Positions 1-11,076 of a stretch of DNA of 64,000 nucleotides are shown here, piece by piece. The translations under genes were made by a program, and so were the position numbers. Numbering within the stretch: the first letter of the stretch is position 1; each line of letters opens with the position of its first letter. Source of the stretch: Diospyros lotus (Eukaryota > Streptophyta > Magnoliopsida > Ericales > Ebenaceae); assembly GCF_014633365.1 (NCBI RefSeq), contig NC_068348.1:17812311-17876310 (forward strand), given 5' to 3'. The notes under the pieces were generated by a model. That model was not told where the DNA came from, made no database searches, and worked only from the letters and a program-made list of their open reading frames with translations.

Positions 1-369
1 GCTATTTCCTACTTATTTGTTATACTCTGCAATACTCTGATCCCTTGTGCTTTATTGCTTTATTATTTTCCCTATATTTCTCTCTGTACTAACTCTTTTC
101 TCTTTTTGATGATTTTAAAAAAGAGGGAGAAGTATGTAGTAAGGGGGAGGTATGTCTAAGGGGGAGGTAAGTTGTAAGGCAGAGAGGAATGTCCTTCCAA
201 ATGGTTTTTCATTATAAAACCTTGGTTCATGTTTTTCATGTTTTTCAAAAACAATCTTTGTGGTTTTTGTTTTATCGGTATCTATTAGTACAAAACATAA
301 GGGGAGTTGTTTTGCAAAAATGTTTTCATAAAATTATAATGTTTTTGTCATCATCAAAAATGGGGAGAT
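1..369 (+). mobile_element. 3' internal end of a SIRE/Maximus-like Ty1/copia retrotransposon
   Basis: This is non-coding sequence just upstream of an LTR. It contains the purine-rich stretches typical of the region before the 3' LTR in SIRE-type copia elements: a TTTTGATGATTTTAAAAAAG-type segment near 105-124, two copies of a TAAGGGGGAGGTA motif near 138-168, and a polypurine tract AAAAATGGGGAGAT at 356-369 directly abutting the LTR. The rest of the element lies outside the window. The family assignment is inferred from the layout, as no coding sequence is visible. Confidence 0.6.
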
Positions 370-1513
370 TGTTGAGCCAAGTTGCTCCAATCAACCTATT
401 GTGCATTTTGATGTTTAACAAAACATAATTTTAGTAAAACTATTTTTAGTATGTTTAAAACCCCTAATGGATTTTTGATACTTGTTAAGCATTATCAAAG
501 CAAATCTTATTTTTCTGAAATTTGGACTGAGAGTCGACTCCCGGTGAGGGACAGTCGACTGTAAGTCAATATGGCAGTCGACTGTGGATGTGCATCAGTC
601 GATATAGCCGAGCCTTGTTTATGTAGAGTCGAGGTAGTCGAGACTGAGTTTTGGCCAGTCGACTGTCGAGTCGACTGTAGGCCAATGAGAGTCGACTGTC
701 TGTGAGAAAGTCGACTATGGGTTGAGTGAGAGTCGATTGTGGGTGTCGCAGAGTCGACTGTCAGTTAGAGCAGTTGACTGCCAGACTCCAACGATCGAAT
801 TTTTTGAGCCGTTGCAGGTCGTTTTGGGAGCCTCAATATAAATATCAAGATGAGAAATCTAAAGAAGGCTAATGCTCTACCATTTCCTATCTTCCTAAAG
901 CACACCCAAGCTCTCAAGCACTCAATCAAAGCAATCCAAGGCCCAAGGAGCTTCAAAGATCTATCCATTGGAGCCTCAAGGCAAAGAATAAGTTTTCTTC
1001 TTATTGGTAACTTGTATCATTTCATTTTGTCTTGTATATTGATCTTGTATTGATATCCATTGTAGTCCAAGTTGGACATAGGATTGAGTTATTTGTATTA
1101 GATTGTGGATTGTGAGTGGCATCCTAGAGTCCAAGTAATCTAAGTGTATTATTGTGTTGTATTAGTTTTCGGGGTGAGCTAAGGGGAAACCTCGGGGTGT
1201 ACAAGTTTGCTAGGTGTTCTTGTGTGGAAACCTAATGGTGGTTTTAGTGGAACCTCAAGTGTCGGTTTGACCTTGAGAGAGTGGAGTAGGTGTTGGATAC
1301 ACCGAACCACTATATATCTTGTGTTTATATTGTGGTTGTTTGTGTATTTATATTGCTATCATTTCCAAACAACATATATATTTATAACAAGTGTATTTTG
1401 TGTATAAGAAAATCTCAAGAGTTTTAAAAAGGAAAGAATCGATTCATCAAGTTTTTAATCCCTCAATTCACCCCCCCTCTTGAGTGGCCATTGTGTGTGT
1501 CAAGGGACCAACA
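370..1513 (+). repeat. 3' LTR of the SIRE-like copia element
   Basis: The LTR begins TGTTGAGCC right after a polypurine tract and ends GGGACCAACA, giving TG...CA termini and a length of 1144 bp. A TATA-like CAATATAAATA lies near 834-844. The segment 530-785 upstream of it is packed with GTCGAC-centred palindromes (eight exact GTCGAC copies). The 5' partner is outside the window, so the TSD cannot be checked. Confidence 0.7.
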
Positions 1514-1524
1514 ATTAATGTTAT

Positions 1525-1783
1525 TGTTGGTGTTTTGGGTTTAGCTACTATTAATGGTGCAAGAGATTTTTGGAGGAGGGAGCTTTGGAAGAGAGTGTTT
1601 TATGGAAATAGGTTTTCAGTAGTATTTTCTAGAACTCTTAGATACATATTTATATTTGCTTAAAGCAACTTTTAGTACACTTATCTAGACATTTAAGATA
1701 TCTAGATATTAATATACAAAGTTCTAGAACATGTTCTAAATCTCTTAGATTAAACAAGCTAAAAATCTATCTTTAGCTAGACG
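1525..1783 (-). repeat. 3' LTR of the decayed copia element
   Basis: This segment is clearly similar to 4932-5072 joined to 8733-8861: shared GGTGTTTTGG start, AAGAGATTTTTGGAG, TTTTATGGAAATAGGTTT, and an ATCTATCTTTAGCTAGAC end. It is 259 bp long. Confidence 0.7.
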
Positions 1784-1789
1784 TTTCTA

Positions 1790-2700
1790 TGGTTTTTTTG
1801 CCTTGGTGCTAGTTTAAGGCCATAAAGTGCCTTTTTTAGCTTTAAGACTTTGCTTTCTTAACTTTCCACCTCAAATCCTAGTTGTTGTTCAATATAAATT
1901 TCTCTTCAAGGAATCTATTGAGGCATGCTAACTTAACATCAAGTTGAAATGCTAAGCTTTTCTTCTGTGATGCAAGTGCCATAATGAGTCTGACAGTATC
2001 TTACTTAACACTAGGGTAATGGTTTCATTGTAGTCTACTCTAAATTGTTGAGAGTATCCTTTTTCCATTAATCTTTCCTTATGTCTCTAGATAGAGCCAT
2101 CAAGATTTAATTTGGTCTTGAAAATCCAGTTGACTCCAACAACTTCTTTGTTAGCAGGTTTGTCCATTAATTCCCAAGTTTGATTTTTCTCTATCATTCT
2201 CAGCTCCTCCTTCATGCATGTTTTCATTCTTCTAATTGAAGCATTTATTCAAAATAAGTAAGCTCTATTATTGAAAGCTGGCAAGATTCACATGACTCAT
2301 GAACTTCTTGTAATGATTTGTAAGGCAATCAAAGAAGATGATAATGATGCAGATGCATTCCTCCATGGTATTGGACTAATTGGAGAAGTATTTGGAGTAA
2401 CATGCTCTATCTCTTCAAAATCATTTGGATTTATTTGAATTGGATTTGTTTCATTATGCAAAGTCTATTTGAATATGATAATTGCAAATCCTACCTTTCA
2501 TCTCTCTTTTCTTCCTAATTCTAGCTTGCTTCAAATATCACATCTTTACTGACTAGAACTTTCTTAGTCTAACAGTTACAAAATTTTAACCTATTAATTG
2601 AGAGCTATAGCCAATAATGATGCATTTATCTACTTTAAACTCCAATTGTGCCTCTTTTAATCTAGAACATGGATATAGCAGATGTGTTACAATAGTAGGC
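1790..2700 (-). pseudogene. Copia pol fragment (integrase C-terminal edge and reverse-transcriptase start)
   Basis: Minus-strand translation in shifting frames gives family-typical blocks in the expected order: KCIIIGYSSQ near 2610-2640, ACMKEELRMIEKNQTWELMD near 2165-2225, GVNWIFKTKLNLDGS near 2105-2150, and KLKKALYGLKLAPR near 1803-1845. These match the integrase end and the reverse-transcriptase N-terminus of Ty1/copia polyproteins. Stops and frameshifts break it, and the catalytic YVDD and RNase H parts are absent. It is a non-functional remnant. Confidence 0.75.
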
Positions 2701-3246
2701 AATTAGGCTAATTTGAAGGGATAGAAAAGACACCCTACCTCTCAGTAATCCTCTTATTTATATCATTGGTATTTTACAGATTAGTAGTCTAGAAAAAGAA
2801 ACTATATACAAGGAAATAATCTTCTAATTACAGCTTATGTACAAGATATAACTTCCAATCACTAATTATTGTCCTCTCTAGTTTCTTCCATAGAATCAGT
2901 CTTTTATAATCCTATACTAATAAGTTAATCCTATACTATAGAATCAGTATTCAAATTTTAGTTACCCTTTTTGAGATGTATGGGTGGTTAAGCCACAAAG
3001 TGTTTGTTAAATGAATTGTGTTGTAAATAGTATTTTAGCTTATGCTGTTTAATGAGAAGGATGTGAATGTTTTTATTTAAGTTATGTCTGTGCCAATACT
3101 CTTGGTGACTTCTTCTCAAATTTCCCCTATAGTAGCGAGGTCTCTGGAAGTTATTTGATGAACACATTCTATCTGGACTCAAAGGTGGTTCCAAATAAAC
3201 TTGATGGCATGGTCTCGGAATTTTTTTACATTATTTGGGAAGAAGA

Positions 3247-4362
3247 TGATGTTTTACATTTGATATAATTTTGATGATGAAAAACAATTGTATTTTGATG
3301 ATGAAATAAAGTTATGAGATTTCAATATTAAAGAATTTTATGATTTAAAATATTCTTTTTCATGTTATCATTTATCGTTTCAATTTTTATAAAAAGAATA
3401 GTCGACTATGTGTTTATGTTCTGTTGACTATGTTTGTGGATAGTCGACTATGTGGTTTAGTGCTGTCGACTATGTTTGAAAATAGTCGACTATGCTGATT
3501 TGATCTGTTGACTATTTAAGACTTCTGTTGACTATTTTTGCATCTGTCGACTATCAAGTAAGGATAGTCGACTATTTTTGTTCATAAAATTCAAAATTTT
3601 CTTCACATTTTTGCAATAGTCGACTGTGCATATGTATCTGTCGACTATGGGATTTTTGTGTTATAAGATAATCGACTATGCGTTTTTGTCTGTCGACTAT
3701 ATTCTGTTTTATTTGTAAAAATAGTCAACTATGCATTTTCTTCTGTCGACTATATCTTTTACAGAAAGCTTCCAACAGCTAGTTTTTCAACTCCAACGGT
3801 CACAAATGGCTACATTTCTCTTCAATCTTCTGGGAAGCCTATAAATACAAGTCATGGATGATCAAGAGAATGCTAATGGATGGAAAGGAAATTATTTGAG
3901 CTTACATCGTATACACATTTGTATTTATATTGATTGTGCTTTAATTTTCTCTCTTCAAGGCTTTGATCTTCACTTGTATTATTTCATTCAAGCCTTGTAT
4001 CATTTTCGAGAGACATTGTAACTAAGAGATTCATCTCTTAGATTCTCTCCAATTGTATACTTCTTGTTTTTCCTAGCTTGTGTAGCTAGAGGGCCTACTT
4101 GTGTAAGTAGGAGGTTTTAGTGAATTGGTTTAAAATCCTTAGTGGGAGCTAAGGTAGTGGATTAGGTTTGGTTTAAGCCGAACCACTATAAATCCTTTGT
4201 CTCATTTATTCTTCTTGCTTTACATTTGTCATTTTATATGTTCTATGTTTTAAATCACTAAAACCTCAATTGGGTCAAAAAGTTTTCAAGTTCTATCAAG
4301 ATTTTTAAAATATCCAATTCACCCCCTTCTTGGTGTGTGCCATAGCACCTCTCGTTCTAACA
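3247..4362 (+). repeat. Solo LTR, SIRE-like copia, TSD GAAGA
   Basis: The element runs from TGATGTTTTAC to CGTTCTAACA (1116 bp, TG...CA). It is flanked by identical 5-bp repeats GAAGA at 3242-3246 and 4363-4367, which supports insertion followed by LTR-LTR recombination. A TATA-like CCTATAAATACA lies near 3838. The segment 3399-3762 upstream holds a dense array of TAGTCGACTAT/CTGTCGACTAT motifs. Confidence 0.85.
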
Positions 4363-4540
4363 GAAGAATCGAAATAAAGTCTTAGGGATGAAGGTTGGTT
4401 ATTAGATAAAAGGAAGTAAGGTTAATCAGCAATGTAAGTCGATCAATTTGGGCAGGTTTGCTGGATGAAAGATCCAAGCAGTTTCAATCGGCAATGAAGG
4501 TTGGTAAAGGAAAGGCCCAAGAGCGATTGCTTTGATACCA

Positions 4541-4769
4541 TGAAGAAGAAATATAGTTCTTATATTCATTGATAATGCATATCTATCATTTATACACATA
4601 GTGAAGAGTATATTTGGTCGGTTAACTCCCAAAAAATTAGGAAACCAATCCTAAGAATTAGGAAAGGTAATAACAAGATAAGGACTAGGGATTATACAAG
4701 ATTATACAAGGTTCCCTAAATAAGGCAGATTCTATAGGTAGAGAAGAGTTATTTTAGGGATTTCTAACA
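4541..4769 (-). repeat. Short LTR with adjacent primer-binding site
   Basis: A 229-bp segment begins TGAAGAAGAAATATAG and ends GGATTTCTAACA. Immediately outside it at 4529-4540 is GCTTTGATACCA, the complement of an initiator tRNA-Met primer-binding site, so it reads as the 5' LTR of a second minus-strand copia-like element. Its partner LTR is not visible, so it is a fragment. Confidence 0.5.
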
Positions 4770-5072
4770 CATAATTTTCTCCAGTAAAAACTGGAAAAGA
4801 TTATTGTTGTAGAGAGTAATTGGAAGACACCATGTTTGTAAAATATTTTTGTTAGAAAGACTAATGCAAAGTGATAAAACTAGTATCAAAATAGTGCCTT
4901 GGGATGGAGTAACTTGTGCTTTGATACCACTTGCTGGTGTTTTGGTGTTAACTAGTGTCAATGGTGTAAGAGATTTTTGGAGAAGGGACCTTTGGAAGAG
5001 AGATGGTGTTTTATGGAAATAGGTTTCTACTAGTATTTCCTAGAACTTTTATATACATATTTATAGTTGCTT

Positions 5073-8000
5073 TGTAATGCCCATCTCCCAGAGGTCCCAC
5101 TACTAGGAGAAATTAGGGAGGTGGGACGTTAAAGGAAGTGGTACAGAAACAACTAAATCAAAACAACTCTTATTTCCATTGCTCAAAGATAAGGCCACAA
5201 AATTTATTACAACACTAAGCTCCTTGGCCTAAACTTCCAGACAATACGCAAAACAAAGGGCACCATATGTATAAAATATATATAAAGTCCATCCTCACAC
5301 CCTTAACATGCCCACGGATCTTTTGGTCGAGATGTCACTGTACGCATGCTACCCATGACTCAACATTTACCGCACTTACCCTTTCCTTAGCCATTTACCT
5401 CACCTGGAATGATGTAAAACAAATGGTGAGTCACAAGACTTAGCAAATATAATCAAAGAATGGAAGAAATAATATGAACCATAAACATGAATAGAGCAAC
5501 AGAAATACAATAAGTTGGAACTACTCATAAAATTGGACAACCATTTCCCATACCCCGTTGCATCACATGTTCAACAATATTGTCACAACACATAATCATA
5601 ACTATATCATATCGTCATAAAAACTAATATAACAATAACTTTACCATATTAACATGAGGATTAAGGTCCTCTTACGCACTGGGTTCACTCCAAGCAAGCA
5701 TCAGGGGTACCTCGAGCAAGTATCACATACACTAGATCACACTAGGTAAGTATCATGAGCCAAAGCCACATGCATTAACCATTTTGGGTGAGTATCACAT
5801 GTAATAGATCACGCTAGGCAAGTATCATGAGTCGTACCTCACATACATCGACCATCTTGGGCGGATATTACATGCACTAGATCACGCTAGGCAAGATTTC
5901 AGGGTATACCATGCGCGCAACAGTCACAACACAACACTTGAACATAATAAGCACAATTACACACTCTCTCACACATTTAATACAATCACAACATGTCACA
6001 AATTAGGCGCATGATCACACATCAAACATCTGCTAACATATTTGTGGCTACTCATCTTGTCATACATATTATAGTCTTCCATACTCTTATACTCAACCAT
6101 AATATAGAAACCAATAATGGCGTACTTATATATAAACACATGATAGATTCCCTACCCTCCAATAACAATGTCCAGGATTATGATTTGTGGAGGAGCTTAT
6201 TGGAAGCTTATATGATGTTTTAAGGGTGGTATTGTAAGCATCGAAAGAAGGATCAGGCGACTATAGGAGGCAACCGGTTGACAGACAGGAAGCATCTGTC
6301 GACCGCCAGAAGCCTTTTCTTCCCAATCGATCGACAAATGATAGGTATCGGTCAAAAGTCAAGGCCAAAATCTACACTTTGGTCAACATCTTCAAACCAA
6401 ACTATTGACTAACATAATACAAATACCTCGTGAGCAACACAAAATAACCAATGGTCGACAGACTAAGCTAAGTGGTCAACAGACAGCAATGAAGGAAGTC
6501 TACAACAAGCCTAAATACATGCAAAATACAACAAACTCTTGCATGATCTTAACCTTAGCCAACAAAATCATCATTTCCAAGAAATATAGGGTGACTCAAG
6601 ACTAGGGTTGGCAATGGTTCGGTTTGGTTTCGGTTTTTGCCAAAACCATAACCAAACCAAACTTAAATTACTAAAACCAAAACCAAACCATTACCCATTT
6701 GGTTTTAAAAATTTAAAACCATAACCAAACCATTCAGTTTTGGTTCGGGTTCGGTTTAACCATAATTTTTTTAGTTTAATCCATATCAACAAACAAAGAC
6801 AAATAGCATTCATAAATTTTTTTGATAATTTCACAACAAACAAAGATAAATTCTAATAAAGTTACCTTATTCTTGCATAAAGTTACAAAACTTATTGGAT
6901 ATAAAATCACATTTCCAAACCTACAATTGTTAAGATCAATAAATTAATATGTGCATGATTAAATTGTAATTTAAGCTAAAAAAAATTAGCTACGAAAGTT
7001 AATACCTTCATCAACAACATTAATATATTCTTCGTAAATTGATGCATATCCATTTGAAATGAATGAGCCAACTCCATCTAACAAAATTATAAATATAAAA
7101 AATAAATTAATATGAAGAGAGATGAGGTAGAGAGCGAGAGGCAGCGAGGGTGAGAGAGATCGAGGGCGAGCGAGAGTAAGAGGGGTCGAGCCCTAGCGAG
7201 AGCAAGAGAGATGCAGAGAGTGAGGGCGATTGGCAAGCTCGCGCGGAGGAGCAAGAGAAATGAGGCAGAAAAGGTGAGAGAGATTGAGGGCAAGCGAGAC
7301 CAGGGGCCAAGCCCTAGAAAGAGCAAGAAAGATCCAGCGAGGGCGAGAGAGAGCAAGAGACATGCAGAGAGCAAGGGCGAGGGCGGGCGGACGAGCGAGA
7401 GGCAGCGAGGGTGAGAGAGAGTGAGAGTGAGGTTGAGAGAGGAAGGAGAAGAGAAGGGGAGAAGGGTTTGCAAGCAAGGCAATTGGGCTGGGGTGAGCTA
7501 GCCTCAGGTGGGCTGGGCTCAGGTAGGCGGGGTTGTATATAATATATATTATATATACATATTATATTATATATATATTCGGTTCGGTTCGGTTTCGGTT
7601 CGGGTTTTGGTTTGGTTTTAGTGAAAACCATAACCAAACCATACCCATTGAAACAGTGTTCGATTTTTCCCAGAACCAAACCATTACCCAGTCAAACGAT
7701 TTTTAACCGCGTTGACCGGTTTGGTTTCGGTTCGGTTCCCCACGGTTTCAGTTGCAATTGCCATCCCTACTCAAGACCTTATTTGAGGCTTAAAAAGAAA
7801 CCGACTCGAAACAACGAGAAACAAGAGAGATTTACAAACTTTTTAGGTAACCAACAAACACAAGCCCCTCACACCAAAACAAGGTCTTCTTGCCTAAAGT
7901 CTCCCAAATAGAGATATCTTAGGATTATAACAAGATGGAGAAACAAGAACTTACATCCACCAAATGGTATAAAATAAAGGATCTTGCCTCTTAAAAGAAT

Positions 8001-8732
8001 AGAAGGAAATGAATTTGCATATGAAAAGAAGAAGAAGAATAACAACAACAACAACAACAACAACAAAAGGAATTTGCTATATTAAGAAAGAAAGAGCAAA
8101 GGAGCAAAAGGAACTTGCCTCTTACACAAAAAGGAAGAGGAAGCAGAACTTGCCTTTCTATACTCCACTCTTGATCCAAGCTTGAGGACAGCTTCTATAA
8201 GACTCCAATAGCCTCTCGCCCCTTTCCTACCTTCCCCAAGCTTCTCCCCCATCGATTTATATATCCAATGGCCTAAAACATTGTGCCCAGCCACAATCAA
8301 TTGATAGTTTTGAAGACATTTATCAATTACCAGAAACCATCATTTCCAATCTATGATAAGTCCACTTCCATCTGTCAACAGATTCCTCCATTTCCTTACA
8401 ATCTATCGACAAATCACTCCCATCTGTCGACCGACAAAATCCTTCCCACCAATCTGTTGACAGCCTACCCTTCATCTATCGATTGACCGATCCTAATTTC
8501 CTCCAACATCCCTAGCAACCTACCTCCCAACACCTCTAACTAGGACCCCTGATACTCAACATCTTTGCCTTCGATTACTCCACATCCATTTAGCTTCTTT
8601 AACCATCAAACACCTCATGTGGCCTCCCCACCTAACCCACGATTAGCTAGCAAGCCGCAATTAAACTAACATAGAACTAACTAGTTTACTCTTTCCCATT
8701 TACTTCTTTCCCCAAGATATCGGGTTGTTACA
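5073..8732 (-). repeat. Gypsy-type solo LTR (with hAT MITE inside)
   Basis: It starts TGTAATGCCCATC and ends GGGTTGTTACA, the same terminal style as the gypsy LTRs elsewhere in the window. The empty-site form is seen in the partner copia LTR (TTTGCTTAAAGCAAC). The flanks TGCTT / ACTT are a diverged target duplication. A minus-strand TATA-like ATATATAAAT lies near 8258-8268, with a run of TGTCGAC/ATCGAT-type motifs just upstream (8290-8490). No internal coding was found; apparent ORFs are low complexity. The length without the hAT insert is about 2.5 kb. Confidence 0.65.
6603..7769. mobile_element. Non-autonomous hAT element (MITE-like), TSD CTCAAGAC
   Basis: The termini TAGGGTTGGCAATGG and (reverse complement of the other end) TAGGGATGGCAATTG form terminal inverted repeats of the plant hAT type. 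Perfect 8-bp duplications CTCAAGAC flank it at 6595-6602 and 7770-7777. Both sub-ends are rich in AACCAAACC/GGTTTGGTTT and CGGTTCGGTT motifs. The middle (about 7110-7460) is a purine-rich GAGAGCGAGGGCGAG low-complexity block whose long ORFs are compositional artefacts. There is no transposase. Confidence 0.88.
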
Positions 8733-8861
8733 ACTTAAACCAACATTTAGTACAAATATATAGATATTTAAGATAAATATTTGGATATTAATACACAAAG
8801 TTCTAGAACAAAGTCTAAATTTCTTAGATTTAATTAGCTAATATCTATCTTTAGCTAGACA

Positions 8862-10096
8862 TATCATGATCTTTTTGACTTTTTAGAAATTGTTGGAAAA
8901 GGATTATAGTTTCAATAGTTATGATGTTGTGTATGAATGTAAGGGTCGAATAGATGAATTTTGGTTCCATGACTAAATAAATATCATAGTCATATGTTAC
9001 TTTCAACAAATTTTGCAAAATAAAGGCAAAACAACCAATCGAGTTCTATAACAAACAATAAACAAAATTATGATCAGAGTGAATGCATGAAGTTGTCACC
9101 AAGCAAAAAATAAAAGCAAAACTATCAACCGAGTTCTATAAATGAATTATAAACAAAATTATGGTTAGAGTGAATGTATAAAATTGTTGATTGATTTTTT
9201 TGGAGATAGACATTCAATATGCTTAAATTTAAAAATATCAACCAAATTAATGAAACAATTGGCATTGTTGTTTCTTATTAAAAGATGAAAATTCTTATTA
9301 AAAGATGAAAAATGCTTGACTAGATTCATCAAACAATTGACAATAAGAATCTAAAGTCCTTTAACTTTCACTAAAAAAAAAAAAAACAAAAAAACAAATG
9401 ATCTACAAGAGTTGCTCATCTGGTTAATAGATGGCCTATTTCCATCAATAAATATAGAGGTGTGCTTGAAGTAGGGGGTTTGTTGCCCCTATTGGGTTGG
9501 GCCCTTCATCATAAGGCCCCAGTATTGGGGCATAAGTGCTCTTTTACTACCTATATGTGAGGGCAAAGTGGAACTATGTAATACCAGACATGAGATAGAT
9601 CTTCCAAAGAACAAGGATTTTTTTGAATAAGCCATTTCATTTGGGACCTTGCAAATCCACTCTTTTTCCCATTCAAAGACCAACCCTTTGTCTCTATGTT
9701 TTAACATCAAGAATTATTTGCAGATGAAGAGATGTCAAAAGAACTTTTTACTTCCCAAACAAATCCTCTTACATCTACATATAAAGGCTGGTTTATCAAG
9801 AATATGCAAAAAAATACTTTGAATTGTTGATTAATCGCCAAAGATAACTTAGACCCAATAGTTCGTTATCTAATGGATCTTTCCGTAAAGGCATATAATG
9901 ATGAATTCTCTTTGTCTATCAATAAAATATGATATATAGCATTAACCTTTCTTTGTTGGTTAGTAAAAGAGGACCTATAATGACAAACTCTCTCTTTTCA
10001 TGGATAAAAGATAACATATAGTGACAAATAACTTCATATGTTACCATATTATCTCCTTACTCTAATAAAGGTCTAATGACCATCAATATATAGATT
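8862..10096. other. Intergenic, nothing recognised
   Basis: This is AT-rich sequence with an A-rich run near 9371-9398 and a short tandem duplication (TTCTTATTAAAAGATGAAA) near 9274-9310. A 73-codon minus-strand frame at 9489-9710 has no recognisable motif and is probably chance. Confidence 0.4.
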
Positions 10097-11076
10097 GGGT
10101 AAATTGCACTTAGACATCTTGTGGTTTAGACTATTTGCACAAATATCTTTATAGTTTAAAAATAACTTTAAGAGTTCCTATAGTTTGTATTGTTATTTAG
10201 ACACCCTTTACGTCAGTAGTAATGTTAATTAAATTGAACTAATAAAATTAAATTAATAAACCTAATAAAGTTAAACTTACACTAATTGAATTTTAATTAA
10301 AATTAACATTAACCAAAATATAAAATTAAGAAATATATAGGATCGTGCTTGATGATGGGTTCCAACAACTAAACCTTCATCGACTGAAAGTGGATGAGGA
10401 AAAAGAGATTGGTAGTCTCAGTGCGAACTTCTATAATGGTTGGTAGTGGCTTCTATGTAAAGAATGTCTCATTTTCCTTTGCAATCTCTGGCATATCTCC
10501 TCCAAGTCATTACAATTGACATCTTTTTCATTGTGTCTTCTTCAATGACTCAATAGTGAATTAGGGTAGTTAGCAAGTCTTTCTGATTTTTCAATAGGGA
10601 TCAGTGAGGATCACATTTTTCAACTGTTATTAGCAACAATGAGTAGTGAAACGATTTTAGATCTAAGATCCCATAGTCACAATGGGTTCTAGATTTAGAG
10701 AAATAGACCTTCCCAAATCAACTTCTTTTTCCCCTTCCCTAAATCTACAATGGCCAAAGACTATTGAGACCAATTTCAATTTGGACAAGGCAAGACAAAG
10801 ATGCATGATAGAGAGGCATGATGGTGGTAGTAAATAATGGCACCCGACAATAAGGTCCTACGAGTGGAAGAAGAAACAGCCAATAGAAACCATCGTTGAT
10901 TGTTGCAAGAGACCGACAACATTTTTGTTTAATTTTTGCATATTTCTTAGTTTTAGTTAAATTAAGTTTAATTAACAATGTTAATGACGAAATGGGTGGC
11001 TAAGAGAAAAAATGCAAAGCACGAGACCTTTTATAGCTATTTTTAAATTACAAGGACCTGAATGCAGATTATCCAA
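10097..11076. mobile_element. Mutator-like MITE, 9-bp TSD ATATAGATT
   Basis: The left end GGGTAAATTGCACTTAGAC and the reverse complement of the right end, TGGATAATCTGCATTCAGG, are imperfect inverted repeats. Similarity continues inward (CATCTTGTGGTTTA versus GTCCTTGTAATTTA). Flanking 9-bp repeats ATATAGATT occur at 10088-10096 and 11077-11085, the length expected for Mutator-like elements. The 980-bp interior has no intact transposase. Confidence 0.75.

Larger units (their letters stand above)
1525..8861 (-). mobile_element. Decayed minus-strand Ty1/copia element with nested insertions
   Basis: Two related short LTRs bound the element: 1525-1783 (TGTTGGTGTT... to TTAGCTAGACG) and 4932-8861 (TGCTGGTGTT... 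to TTAGCTAGACA). The second is interrupted by a 3.66-kb insertion at 5073-8732. A primer-binding site TGGTATCAAAGC (initiator tRNA-Met type) reads on the minus strand at 4918-4929, next to the 5' LTR. Pol fragments read on the minus strand at about 1790-2700. The region from the reverse-transcriptase middle to the 3' LTR is missing. I found no matching target-site duplication. The stretch 2700-3246 holds no other recognisable coding. Confidence 0.7.
4932..8861 (-). repeat. 5' LTR of the decayed copia, split by an insertion
   Basis: The LTR is made of 4932-5072 and 8733-8861 (270 bp together, close to the 259-bp partner at 1525-1783). The intervening 5073-8732 is a later gypsy-type LTR insertion, which the partner copy lacks. 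Confidence 0.7.

Noticed and set aside
530..785. Possible CRISPR-like array of repeated AGTCGACTGT
   Set aside because: The repeats are short, irregularly spaced and within a plant LTR; there is no constant repeat-spacer layout and no cas gene.
7087..7482. Overlapping Leu/Ser-rich and Arg/Lys-rich ORFs on both strands
   Set aside because: They lie in a purine-rich low-complexity block inside the hAT MITE and are open only because the composition lacks stop codons.
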